NCBI GenBank assembly: GCA_963978545.1
Contig: OZ021731.1
Coordinates: 57,337,242-57,401,241, forward strand
DNA: 64,000 nucleotides
Source of the DNA: Linyphia triangularis
Taxonomy: Eukaryota > Arthropoda > Arachnida > Araneae > Linyphiidae
Direction: 5' to 3'
A program made the position numbers and the translations under genes. Below the pieces are notes generated by a model. That model did no database searches, had not been told where the DNA came from, and worked only from the letters and a program-made list of their open reading frames with translations. Shown here piece after piece: positions 22,466 to 34,339 of the stretch. The stretch's first letter is position 1. Each line of letters starts with the position of its first letter.

Positions 22466-22880
22466 CTTCCCAAAAAAACAACTAGATGTTAAAAAAAAAA
22501 CCTGCCAAGTCAGCCAGAAAAAGTTATGAAATGTAATGTTTGCCGCCAAGTGGCCGCGTTTAGTTTCTTTGGGATACTTGTACGCAATGTACGAATGGGG
22601 TACTTTTACATAGACAATCAGTACTTGGCAGCCTAGAGTTCTTTCGGATTAAATCTCATTTCACTAGCTTCAACTACTTTGCACTGAATTGAGATTAATT
22701 TTATAAAAACTCTAACCTTCCAAGTACTGATTGCCTAAGTACAAGTACTCCATTCATACATTGTGTACAACTACCCCAAAGAAACTGAATGCGACTGCTT
22801 GGCGGCAAACATTAGATTTCATAACTTTTTCTGGCTGACTTGGAGGTTTTTTTTTATGTCTAGTTGTTTTTTTGGGAAAA
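22466..22880. mobile_element. Family Z palindromic MITE, full copy
   Basis: Long inverted repeats: TTCCCAAAAAAACAACTAGA at about 22467 and its complement ending near 22878, continuing inward through CAAGTCAGCCAGAAAAAGTT and TTTGCCGCCAAG. The whole 0.4-kb element can fold into a hairpin. The internal arms (CAATCAGTACTTGGCAG and complement) match 10600-10900. No TSD could be assigned with confidence. Confidence 0.75.
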
Positions 22881-23249
22881 TATCAATTATTTTGTAGAGT
22901 TTGCTAACTTAACTGCAGTCGAGCCCTGCTTTCCATTACTTTTTCTCATTAAATGATCATCCCTTAAAAATGTGCCAAGGTTTTCAATTACTCACATATT
23001 AAATTAAAATAAATTTTTTCCAAACTGCTTGATTGCATTTTATTCACATAAATTCGGTTTTAACCATCGCCAAACACGACAATATAATCTTACCACTTTG
23101 CCATCATATGACTAATATCTCTTTGAGTAATTTCCGCACAACATATTTAATACGCAATAACGTCACACTTGATCATAAAAATTCAAAGACTAGGAGTGTG
23201 GAACATTGCCAAACTTTCAATTATTCTTTAATACTGGTCACAGCATTTA

Positions 23250-23650
23250 CAGGGTTCCCACTCAAATCAAAGAATGAAAATCAATGACTTTTAAGCACCT
23301 AAATAATGCTTTTAAGGACCTTTTCAAATTTATTTTCAGGCATCATGTCTATACATAAATTTTTAATAAAGTATATTTTACCAAAAAAGTTACAAATCGG
23401 TGGATGCAAAATACAAATATGTTGGAGAATTCCGATACAGTGCTGATAAGTGGTGGTCACTCAGGAATAGCAAATTCGAGTTGTATTTTTATAAATTTTG
23501 CAGTTGTGCACACAACATCCACAAAAATTAAGGACCTCTAATCATTTTCAATGACTTTTAAGCACCTCTAAGCATTTTCAAGCTCTTTCGAGGCCTTTTC
23601 GAAAACAAGTTCAAAAATATTAAGCACTTTTAATGACCATGGGGACCCTG
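23250..23650. mobile_element. Family V short TIR element with 5-bp TSD
   Basis: Ends CAGGGTTCCCA and, reverse-complemented, CAGGGTCCCCA; flanked by ATTTA on both sides. The interior near both ends has recurring phrases CAATGACTTTTAAG and AAGCACCT. Related ends are at 63239-63765 and, cut by a SINE, at 43274-43347. Confidence 0.65.
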
Positions 23651-23743
23651 ATTTAAGTTTGAAACGAATCAGTGTAATTTACTATTTTTTATTTTCAATA
23701 CTTAAAAAAAATAAAAAAATTCCAGTTTGGTAATATTTTTTGT

Positions 23744-23782
23744 AACAAACAAACAAACAAACAAACAAACACACACACACAC
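23744..23782. repeat. (AAAC)n / (CA)n compound microsatellite
   Basis: About six AAAC units run straight into about seven CA units. Confidence 0.95.
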
Positions 23783-23950
23783 AAAACCACTTCCAAGATT
23801 GCAAAAAAAAATTCGGTAATAAGCAAATTTTACTTTTTTCTAATTGCACTGTTTAAATAGTTCAAAGTATCAAAGTCGCTTCTTGAAATTGAGCAAAAGA
23901 TGAATATCCGAAATCCATTGACCTGTTTTAATCAATCATTATTCGAGATG

Positions 23951-24250
23951 AAATTCCCAACTTCCCGGGGCATTTCTGGGGGGTACAGACACTCTGCGCA
24001 TTAATTCATACAAAAAGCACTTCCTCTAATCAATCTGAGAGGAATAAAAAAAGAATGGTCTGAATATATTAAAGCGTTTAAGTTGTAGGCCAAGCTAAAA
24101 TTCCCAAGCATCAGGATCATTTCCGGGGTGTACAGATCCTCCTACCCATCAAAACATACAAAAGGCACTTCCTCTAATCAAACTAATAATAATAATAAAT
24201 AAAAAAAATCAACATTGATCAAATAGTTTTCGCTGTAGGCCTGGCTAAAG
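23951..24250 (+). repeat. Two-copy tandem repeat, period about 147 bp
   Basis: The unit begins AAATTCCCAA, continues through GGGGTACAGA-like and GCACTTCCTCTAATCAA, and ends GTAGGCC(A/T)(A/G)GCTAAA. Copy starts are at 23951 and 24098. It is probably a piece of a transposon, with no ends seen. Confidence 0.75.
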
Positions 24251-26880
24251 TTTTGGTCTGAACCAGAAGAAACGAAAGAAGAACAAAATTCCGGTGACTT
24301 CGGCGATTTTCAAAGGATTTTTTTACCATGTTCCCTTGTTCTTTGCAAACAATTATGTTATTTTTTGCCTACTCACCCGGGACACGATGGTAAAAAAATC
24401 AGGGTTCTAGCTATAATAGAAGCTGAGCTGTGAGGTGTCGAAAACGGGCCTAAGCTCTGTCAACGTAATCTTGCATGTCTGCCGCTTTGTTATCGGACTT
24501 TGCGGCGGAACACTGTAGCGTTCCTAGATTATAACTAACAGAATCCGAGAGAGCAGCTTATTTCAAATTAGGGGTTTTAGGCGTCATTTAATTCCGTTAC
24601 AAATGTTTACTTTCCGTCTTCTCATGAACATTTATTAATTTCATAAATTTTCAATCGAGGTTTAAATTCAAGTGATTATGAAATCTATTCAATGTTGTGC
24701 TCGTTCAGACCCAGTTCAGTCCAAATGTTATCGTTCATAACAGCAAGCGAGCTATTCATCTTTGAAGTTTCAGCTCGATTGGAATACAGTAAATGAATCA
24801 ATTTGAAAAATCTTTTTGGCCTACACGCTGTTTTCATTTAAATTTTGTGAACTCATTCGAAAGAAAAAGGTTAAAATATTCCAAAAAAGTTTCAATTAAT
24901 GGCAAGGACAGAGTTTATCCTTGAAATGAAAAAGGGCAGGGTGCTATTTCCAAAAAGGACCTATTATAAAAAGGGCAACTCCTATTTTCGAAGGCACTTT
25001 TATGGCAAATTGCAGAAATTTGTATCCTGTTTTCTTCCATAATTTCTATTTTGTTTTATTTTTCCATTATGATAAATATTTTAAAATGATAAAATTTTAA
25101 TGAATTTTATGATTTTTAATGAATCCAGCGAAATCCATTTCATCCAAGTACGTACGAAATGCCCATCCATACTAACTAGTTGAAATTTTAAGACGAACCC
25201 CTATAATCCACTTACCAATGACGCAAGGTCCCTGGTCTGTGCGTTGCGGGTTTGAACATGAATACGCATGCGCAACAGGCGATTTCAGGAGGGGTGATCC
25301 GTATACTGCGTAATGTTGTGGGAAATTTTTTTTAGCGAATTCGTGCGGGGTGGCATTTCTTTTGAAAAAAGCGGGAAGGGCGTTATTTTCGATAATAAAA
25401 AAGGGGGAGGGGGGCAGGGAGGGCAAACAGCCCCTTGAAAAACGTCCAGGAAACGTCTGGCAAGGAAACAAAGAGGAATATCCGTATAAAAATCTAGACA
25501 ACAAAAATATTTAAGATTTCTAGTCTGAGCATTACGAACATAATTATAAAACAAATAAAAAATAACAGGAAGCTACTTTCAAGAACATGCAAATATCACG
25601 TCTTATTTATTAGCATTCAGGTAGTATATCATAAGGTTATTGAATTTCCGTAGCAGCAACATATAAAAAAGAATTCTGAAACTTGCGTTTTTATAATGCG
25701 ATTATAATATTCCCAATTACAAACCAAAAAGTTTTATGCTACTCCCTTAAGAATGTGGCACGATAAACTACTTTTATATTTTTAGAACATGAATTGTTAG
25801 GTAATAAAAGTAGAGGAAGTTGACTATTGTGAATTTAATGTTTTTATAATCTAGGCTGGAGATGAAAAAGGTTAAAATCGGGTTTCGAGTAAAACAATAA
25901 AGCTATTTATACATTTACAAACACAATAAATATATAGTGCACATCAGCGGCGAAATTAATCACATTGACAAAACATCTCCACCGTTTCTGTCAGCATCGT
26001 TAACTGTTTCCTTTGGGAATGTAAGAAAAACACCCACCACTCCAAGCTTTATTACATTTCTTCCTAGTTTGTCGGAAGAATTGAATTAAAAAGAATTCGC
26101 AAGTTGTCTAGCGACCTTTCACAGGAAGGGAAAAAAGGGAGAATAAACAACCCAATAAATAATAGATTTTGAACTCGGAAAAGAAGCGAGCTTGTCTCGA
26201 AGAAAATATTAGAAAAAGTGTCGTCTTATCTCTCAAACTGCAATTTTTTTTTCTGGAATTTTTATTTCACTTGTTTGAAAACAGAAAAATAAATTTGACA
26301 AGAGAAAAAGTAAATAACTTATTTAGTTGGAATTCAGCCATAATGTTAAATTACAGAGCTTTAACAATTCACACATAATTTGTGTTAAAATTTATTCCAA
26401 AATAGGCATAGATAATAATAAAAAAAATATTACGTATATTGCAAGTTGGATTTTACATACAGTACAAATTATGTTAAGCCTTCTAAAGCACACGAAGCAA
26501 GAAAAAGTGTACGAGCATACGAAGAACGAAACTAATACCATAAATAGGCCACTATTGTTTATGTTCGTCGAAAACTTCATAATTTGAACGCTGTTTCATC
26601 AAAGCGATTCATATAGCAGAAAAAAATGTGTTCAAAAGACCGTAATAGTTTTTATTAATCACGGTTAAAGTTTTGTACTATGTGAGACATGCGTATCCAT
26701 AATCGATGAAAAAAGTAATGTTATTGTCAATGGTTTAAACTGCCACCTATTGATGTGGTAATGTCATGAACGCAGCAAGAAGCTCTGACCTTCTAAGAAT
26801 GCTAAATGACAAAATGTAGTGAATAGAATCAGATAGATAACTTCCGAAAACCATTCTTTATAAATAAGTGGTAAAAAATT
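24251..26880. other. Gene-free; GC-richer patches
   Basis: No exon is supported. Patches at 24400-24560 and 25200-25460 are GC-richer; ORFs of 89-110 codons on the minus strand over the second overlap one another in different frames and have no protein features. A unique-looking patch at 25945-26140 has homeodomain-like ATTAATCA and could be a regulatory element. Confidence 0.4.
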
Positions 26881-27140
26881 CAACCCATAATAATATTACA
26901 AAGTTTTTAATATAAATCTTTTATATGCATTGCCAATTTTTATGTGCAATTGCAAATTATTCAGGTCAGATCGAGTTTTCATAGTGTTTGATCATTATGA
27001 AGAAAACATCCATCCGAACTATTAACTAACTTTTTTTTACCCCCAAAACTTGATTGAATACATTGTCATCCACAAAGCGTCCATCTGCCAAGATTCGTCA
27101 GATCAATTGGATGAAGGCAATTACGTTAAATAACCCTAGG
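26880..27140. repeat. Family W interspersed repeat, copy 1 (partial)
   Basis: AAAGTTTTTAATATAAATC followed by TTTATATGCATTGCCAATTT recurs at 52442-52482; the later CATCTGCCAAGATTCG and CAATTGGATGA phrases match 52850-52875 (CTATCTGCCAAGTTTCAG, CGATTGGATGA). Confidence 0.65.
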
Positions 27141-28780
27141 AAGATTTTACCACGTCAACCTTCATAGAGGACAGTTTCAGCCATTAAATTTCGAACAAGT
27201 TGAACATGTTTGATTCCAGCTTGGTATCTGGAAGATAGAACGTGAGTAAAAGGTGATAAGTCTAACGCAAGGCAATAGATAAGCGTGTAAAAGCGGCCTT
27301 TGACATCTTGAATGCTTTGTTCGTAATTTACGTTACAATTGGTAACGTAATTTGAAATAAACTATCTTCCATATTTATGGTTTACAGGAAAATTAGAAGA
27401 GGGGAACGCGGAAAAAGCGAACACAATCTTTTCCAAGAAAAGAAAAAGTAAGTAAACTCCCGCCTTTTATAATGAATTAAAGCAATTGCATTAATTGAAT
27501 GACTACTAAATTCCCTACTGCATAATGGAGCCTACATCTGGAAACAAAAAGTACCTTTAACTGCTGTGGTTGGGTGGTTTTGAGGTTTTTGACGCAAGGG
27601 CTACACATGGTCCATACTGCGCCAAACAAATTGGTGAATATCAATTTAAAGTTTAAGAAACATAGAACCAGAAAAATTAATATAAATGTCAAAGATGCGA
27701 TATTTTAGGGGGTGGAAGCATTCCACAAAAAATGACTCGCGGTCTGTCAGACCGCTTACAGCAGTTAAAGGTTAAGTAAGAATGTTAAGCGAATACACGT
27801 AAGTTTTAATTTAGATTAGACTCGAAATCATCCTAAACGTAGGCAATATTGACCGCAAATGATTACTAATTGAGAGTTTCATCCAGAAATATATTAGATA
27901 AGAAAATAAATGTAAATAAGAATTCATTATGATCCTAAGTGGAAATTTGTAATGCAACCTATATCGAGATATATATGTATCACATTTATTTTCTATCAAC
28001 GTCGAGGATGACGTTGCCTTTGTGAAACGACGTAACTTATAATAAAAGTTATTGTCCATTAGATAACTCAAATTATACTTTTAGCCATTGATTATTTGTT
28101 TAAAAGCATAGTGCGAATGCAACCTAAGCAAGCGTTAACGAAAGAGACATTTTTATTATTTCAGATGAAGCATCTCAAACAATACAATATTCAGTTTCCC
28201 TTCCCCACTTTTCAATGACAGGAAAAAGGGGAAAAAACACGAAAATATATTACAAAGGCCGGAAATAAGCTTAGTAAAGGCCCAATTACAAGTTTGGGTA
28301 ACGACATTTGTCTTGCTACTATAATTTGACGTCTAAACAATAAAATAAAAAACTTTTTATGCTTTCACCCCTTGTTCTTCCGGTCCCTTTAATGCAAACT
28401 ACCAATTCTCAGTTAATTTCTTTCCATGTAGCAGACTAAGTGGTTTTGGCAAGAGATTTCTTCGCTGATTACGTTAAGAGAACAAATACAACTTTCTTTA
28501 CTGTTGGGGAAGGGCGGGGGTAAGACTGAGCAGTTAATTCTTATTTAATTTCAATCTATGGATGAATACTTTTATTCTTTCATTTAGGGAAGTCATATTA
28601 TTAACGTAATTAATTTGGGAATTAATGTTCTGAGTCTTAGCGAGAATGTTAAGTTCTTTTTTATCCAAAGCACTCGCCATTAACATTAGTATGATAGTCC
28701 TGTTAAACTAAAAGCAGAAGAGGTAATTAATATAAGCGAGGGAAAATATTATTTTGGAAGCTGCACTATCTTTCAATCAA
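27141..28780. other. Gene-free stretch
   Basis: No exon, RNA gene or repeat ends could be supported. 28270-28520 is unique-looking and slightly less AT-rich. Confidence 0.4.
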
Positions 28781-28789
28781 CCTTAACAA

Positions 28790-28990
28790 TAGGTTTTATG
28801 GCCAATAATAACCTGTATGCAAAAGTTGAGCATCGTTGGTCACTGTTCGGGAGTTATGCTGATCACACACAGACATTTTTTTTAGACCATTTTTTTTTTT
28901 AAATGAGTACGTTCCAAAGCGTGTGAAAAAGCGTGAAAAAAATATTGATTTTTTTTTTAATCTAATGCAGTACTTTCAGGTAACCGGTAT
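28790..28990 (+). repeat. Family Y repeat, fragment
   Basis: GTATGCAAAAGTTGAGCATC, GTTCGGGAGTTATGCTGA and the following CACACACAGACATTTTTT match the 3' halves of the family Y copies at about 22000-22060 and 40170-40220. Confidence 0.6.
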
Positions 28991-29669
28991 ATTACCCTTT
29001 GACCTGATTGAAAAGTGTCGATAACTAGAACTCTTTTGCATTTAAACAGCAATCAGCGTGGTATTCTTGAATTTCAAACAATAACTCCGGTATAAAAACA
29101 GCATTTTAAGTGAGAAAAACGAACAGAATCAATTTCCGTGGTATTCAATCAAAATCTTGAAGAAAAGAACTCAATTTTTCAATGTTTTCCAAGCGATTTT
29201 GAAAAATTTCTAGTCAAATATTAGTATTAAAAATCCACACTACTTCTTTTAAAATTAAGATTGAAAGCCAATTAAAATAAGACATATACACATTAACTAT
29301 TTAAAGTACTGAAACTAAAGATTTTCCATAATTTGTAACTAATTAGCACTACATACTTGTAAGTATACATATACCCTTTACTTTCAGTGAGTATAATACA
29401 AGGAAAAAAAATCTAAAAAAAGAAAATAAAGTTCCTAAACTTTCTCAGAAATTTGGATTTTGAATGTTCCCTGAATATTTTAGAGTAATTTTCCTTTTCT
29501 CTTACAAATCCAGATTAACCACTCATTTCATACTAAGCTAATTTTAATTCAAGTACGATAAATACTAAACAGCACACCCACGCATTTAAATCAAAATCAG
29601 CGCCGCAGCCAAGCAGTTGAATAAAATCACCAGATAAAAATAAAAAAATAAACATTACAGGGGGCCGAA

Positions 29670-29960
29670 AAGCGGGTGGCATTAATGTAATAAAGCAAAC
29701 ATCCCCTGGAGGGAAGCAAAATCAACAACCGGCTCTTGCGGCCTCCCACATCCATTTCGGGATAAGCGGCTTAATCGCATTCCGTCACCAAAAGTCCATT
29801 TCGTCCTTACTTCTCTAGATAAACACGGAGGAATAAGTCGCTCTCCCCTTTTATACCTTCCCATTTGATCAATAAATGCAAAGGGACGCAATTGACGGAG
29901 GCTCGTCTCTGCGTTGGCGAAACACAAACCTACTTATTATTAGACTACATTTCAGGTCGG
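29670..29960. promoter_or_regulatory. Candidate conserved noncoding element, member 1 of a pair
   Basis: A GC-richer island in a gene desert. Four blocks recur in the same order in the island at 33850-34100: AATCGCA (29773), TCCTTAC...CTAGAT (29804-29820), a 33-bp block beginning TGATCAATAAAT (29866-29898; 27 of 33 identical) and ACCTACTTA (29928). The substitutions do not favour third codon positions, and the 81-codon minus ORF here has no counterpart by sequence, so it is likely noncoding. An enhancer role is inference. Confidence 0.4.
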
Positions 29961-30370
29961 TTTCTATGGAAACCGATCAGTATGATTTTCGAATCAAGCT
30001 TGCATTCAAATGGCTATAAATATAAAGTTAGAAATCACATATAGAGGAAACAGAATGGGAAAATGTACAAAAAAAAAAAAAAAAAAAAAATCTAAATTCC
30101 TGACTGAAAAGCAACCTACATATGAGGCCATGAAAGCTATACATAGCATTCAGATGATAAACAGATAAGCTTTGATTTGTATTTATTTAGATTCCTACAT
30201 TTTTGTCATCCCAACGTCATGCCTAAAAATGTTGCGTTTATAGTGAGTTTTTAAATTTTCTGTAATATTTTTTACCATGGCATCATACATCAAATGAAAG
30301 AATATTGATTTAATTTTTTAATGATACGCATATTTGTAAAGTTTAGGCTTGGGCCAACATAGGCTGAGGT

Positions 30371-33256
30371 CAGGGTGTCCACAGAAAAGTTATTTTAAAA
30401 TTCCCTGATATTTCCCTGATTATTCCCTGTAACACCCAATTTTTTCCCTGTTTATAAGTTATCGACAAAATATATATAAATAATAAACTTCAAGTAATAG
30501 AACATTCAAATTCACCATCATAAAGAAAATTACGATGCATGTACTGTTTATCTTTACACATTTATGACACAAATACCAAATTGCTTCATTTAGTGTAGTG
30601 TATGTATAGTGTACCTGTACTGTGCGTGTGCAATTGTACTTTAAAATCACACTTTTTTTCATCACAATCTAATCTCAAGAAAAGAGGACTCTAGTATTAA
30701 ATTTCAGATTTAATAAGCTGCTTTAAGAAAAATTTTAAAATTATATCAAACCATAAATCCTGTCAAAATGGATCAAGCACACACACACATTTTACAAATA
30801 CTCTATATATTCTATTAACTATTTTTTTCTTCTTCTGAATATTTGAAACTGTAATCAAATTTTAAAAATCAATAATTACTTTAAAATATTTTCGTAAACT
30901 AAAATTTTTATGTTTTATGAATTATATATCAATTTGTGTATTAAAAAAAAAAAAAAAAAAAAACTGTCTTCAAATGTAGTTGGATTGGGGGAGTTACACC
31001 ATTTTCATTGGCTTTTTAGATTGCATAATTTCGTTGTCCAAATTGTTTAATTTCATTATTTGCATTATTTGAAATTTTCTTTTTTATTTAAGATCAGCTA
31101 TAGCCGCTTGTTTAAGTACAATACCCAAGCAAATTTTTTACAAAATAAACACATTTCCCCCAGACAATTAATTTTAAACAATTATACATAAAAAAATTGC
31201 TTTAACTTTAAACTATTACTTACATCTATAGTCGAAATGTAAAATTGTTTTTCAAGTTAAAATAAACAATTTTACATTCAATAGCAGTTAAAATTACAAT
31301 TTTAAATAAGGATACATAATAAAAACTGGGACAATTTGGACTAATTTCTAGTGCAAAATTAAATTAAAATTCTAATCATTCATCATTAATTCAAACCAAA
31401 CGGTAAAAAAGATCCTCACATACACACTAATAACGTACATAGCGGCTTTCACATCCGAGGAAGTCTAAGCGAATGACACTAAAACGACGTCGCGAATCTC
31501 GCCAATAGCTTCAGTTAAAACGGCTTAAATCTAAGTGAAAATTATAGCTACTTCAACGTAAATATCGGTGATAGCGGCCGCCGTACGGGCGCAAGTCTCG
31601 GCAATTATATTAAACCAACAATCGGCAAAAATGCCCGTACCGGTGCAGGCAAAATGCCTAGTAAGAAGATTCCGTGATTGTCAGACTTGTAAGTCCAACA
31701 AAATTGTAAGGCAGATTTGTATCGATCTCAAAAATGATCAAAATTTCAATTAAAAGAAAAATTCGAAATTCGCGTTTTAGCTGAACTGTACTATGTCTGA
31801 CAGATGCAAACCTCTGCAATAACGTCAGTAACTATTATTTTGGAGTAAGACTCGACGAAAATGAGTATCACACAGCAACGTAATAACGGCGATAACGCTC
31901 GCCATAATTACAGGAATAACTGCCATTTCATCAGCGTAACGTTCTGCAAAATGGCTTTAACATACCAATGTAAATAATTCTGATAAAGTCTAACATTACA
32001 GAAAAACAAGGGGGGAGGGGATAATAATTCCCTCTGTGGTTTGGGGAAGACTGAACGCATGCAGGTTCCATGACTGTCAGGAAATTTTAAACCCGCGAGA
32101 TCAATAAAAAAATTGTGGGATGAAAACTTTGATAGGTGGAAAAATAAGAAAAATTCACGAAAGCGGAAAGATCGGCGGAAGAAATCACACCCTGCATTAA
32201 GGCAACAATCGGCCAAAATGACCATCACAACAACGTAAATATCAACGTTAGCATCCAATAATATCGATGGAAATCGCTGAAATTGACACGCGATTCTATC
32301 GACGTCACAATCTACGAAATTGACAACCACAAGCGTAAATCTCGGCGATATAGACAACTATTGAGGCGCAAACCTTGGAATAGTGATTAATAGGGACTAA
32401 AATGAACATCACAAGAATGTAAATTTCGGTGATAGCTCCCTTCTTAGCAGCGAAAATCTCGGCAACAACAAGCTTAACATCAGAGTAACGTTCGGTGAAA
32501 CTAACCACCACACACCAGCATAAACAACAGCGACAGATGCTGGAAATCAGCAAGAAAAATGGTCATTACATCACAAGTTTGGGGAAATCTGAAAGTATGT
32601 AGGTTCCTTGGTTGTTAGACAAGTAAGTAAACCCAATAAAACTGTAATGCAGTTTTGAATCCGTCTCAGGAATGATGGAAATTTCAACAACAAAAATGCT
32701 GAAATCCGTGTTTCTGTAGAACTGTACCATGGCTGACAGATGCAATCTCTGAAATAGCGTCAGTGACACATCACGAAAATAAGCAGCATGCAAGAACGTG
32801 TTTCTTGCCCTCTATAATCACGAAAATATCGTCCCTTTTACCATCGTAACGTTCAGAAAAATGACCATCAAATACCAACGTAAATAATGCCGATAGACTA
32901 TTATAATATAAGAGAAAAATGTGAAAGAAATGTAGTCATTCCATCGGCGATTTGAGGCAAATCTGAACGCAAGCAGGTTCAGTGATTGTCAGGAAATTTT
33001 AATGCGAAGTACGTGGTCGGTCTTGCGGTCCGAATTTTTGACGTTTTCTTTTTTTAAACTTTTTATAATTTTTTTTTTCATATTGATTTTTGTATTTTTG
33101 GTAGCAGTGTATCTTTGATTGTCAAAATTAAAAGTTTCATTTTAATTTCGGAAAATTCCTTTAAACTTTTTGACAAAATCCCTGATAATCCCTGATTTTT
33201 CCCGAAATACCGAATTCCCTGACTTTTCCCGATATTCCCGGTCTGTGGATACCCTG
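30371..33256. mobile_element. TIR element with CCCTGA subterminal repeats enclosing family X
   Basis: Ends CAGGGTGTCCACAGA and, reverse-complemented, CAGGGTATCCACAGA (14 of 15). Close to both ends are clusters of TTCCCTGAT-type phrases (30400-30450 and 33165-33240). Flanks GCTGAGGT and CTAGGT suggest an imperfect target duplication. The 2.9-kb interior is the family X repeat plus AT-rich filler; no transposase ORF is recognisable. Superfamily not assigned. Confidence 0.65.
31150..33010 (+). repeat. Family X complex repeat, copy 2, with ~0.9-kb internal duplication
   Basis: It shares its left part with 165-305 and has the same recurring ATCTCGGC and AACGTAAATATCGGCG phrases. Inside it, TGTCTGACAGATGCAAACCT (31794) recurs as TGGCTGACAGATGCAATCTC (about 32731), and GACTGTCAGGAAATTTTAA (32070) as GATTGTCAGGAAATTTTAA (about 32982), offsets of roughly 0.9 kb. 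This indicates a higher-order direct repeat. Minus-strand ORFs across it are repeat artefacts. Confidence 0.65.
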
Positions 33257-33292
33257 CTAGGTCCTAAGCAATCATGATAGAATTGGGTGTTC

Positions 33293-33327
33293 ATTTACCA
33301 TTAAATCCATGAGATTTAATGGTAAAT
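33293..33327. repeat. Perfect 15-bp inverted repeat, 5-nt loop
   Basis: ATTTACCATTAAATC (33293-33307) and GATTTAATGGTAAAT (33313-33327) flank CATGA. It lies 37 bp beyond the end of the TIR element. It is not followed by a T-run typical of a terminator on either strand. Confidence 0.85.
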
Positions 33328-33849
33328 TTAACCTTTATATGTCAGTAAAATAATGGTGAAGCAAGCTAGACAAAAACAACGATTTTATTTTACAATTTAA
33401 GTGGGGCATTTTATAGCAGTTGATGTCAACGCTTCTACCAAGGGGTAATAAGAATTCGGGTAAAGCCATTATGTCTTTATTTTTCTATTGCTGAAGTTCC
33501 AATTTCTAAGTTTAACAGTTTTAAAATAGTATCCGTTATTTCCTTGGATAGGTGTTTAGTACCAATGCCGAAGAAATAAAACGAAATAATTTTACAAGTA
33601 TGTGAAAAGTAATAATTGTTAGGTTATATTATGTTGTAAAACGAAATTTGTAAACTTTAATCAATTGTTATCTTTTGCTGTGGAGATCTAAAAAAAAAAG
33701 TAATTCATTAACATACGAAAGTATTTTTCAATTTCTATAGCATTTCTAACAAAGCAATAATGAAAATACTATTGGACCTTTACTTAAGTGGACATTCCGA
33801 AATTCTTGAAAAAAGAGAGAAAAAGAAAAAAAGGTCACATTGCATTCGG

Positions 33850-34240
33850 ATACTTTACCACGCCTATATCCAATCGCAATTCCTCTTCCACCTTCCTTAT
33901 CTCTAAGATCCTTCACCCAAACCCCGATTCTCCCTAAAACTATCTCCAAACAAACAGACACGAAGCGAGAGTCAATCTCAACATACGCCCCATCTGCTCC
34001 ATGATCAATAAATACAACGAGGCGCAATTTACAGGAAAGCAGTTTCCTCCGCCCCAGCACAGGGCCCTACTTAAGAAGGGAAGGGTTATGTGCTGGCCCC
34101 TTTGGCATGATTTAGTGGCAATCCGTGCAGGTATAAAGAGCGCGGATTTTATCCTTTTGATGAGGTCGAGGTTGACAAATGCCTTCATCTGGTAGCCGGG
34201 TAATATATATGCCGAGGTGGAAAAAATAGTCGTAATGAGC
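33850..34240. promoter_or_regulatory. Candidate conserved noncoding element, member 2 of a pair
   Basis: A GC-richer island sharing four collinear blocks with 29670-29960: AATCGCA (33872), TCCTTAT...CTAAGAT (33894-33909), the TGATCAATAAAT block (34002-34034) and CCCTACTTA (34065). The spacing between the last two is 62 and 63 bp in the two islands. Several overlapping ORFs of 64-104 codons exist because stops are rarer here; none resembles a protein family. GGATGCCTT and its complement AAGGCATCC, a 9-bp stem with 15-nt loop, lie just downstream at 34304-34336. Confidence 0.4.
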
Positions 34241-34339
34241 ACTGAGCTGGGAATTCTTATCGGATAAATGCATGTGCAATAGGATGTGCTTGGATGTTAT
34301 CCAGGATGCCTTTGGGGGTCTGAAGTTAAGGCATCCATT

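Noticed and set aside
25172..25554. Two overlapping minus-strand ORFs of 89 and 110 codons
   Set aside because: Shifted frames over a GC-rich patch; Pro/Cys-rich artefactual composition.
29682..29927. 81-codon minus-strand ORF
   Set aside because: Same reason: the similarity to the 34-kb island is at DNA level and not protein level.
31908..32793. Minus-strand ORFs of 75-149 codons
   Set aside because: They run through the family X repeat and have no family features.
33746..34242. Overlapping ORFs of 64-104 codons on both strands
   Set aside because: They overlap in different frames in a GC-richer island; changes relative to the paired island are not codon-patterned.
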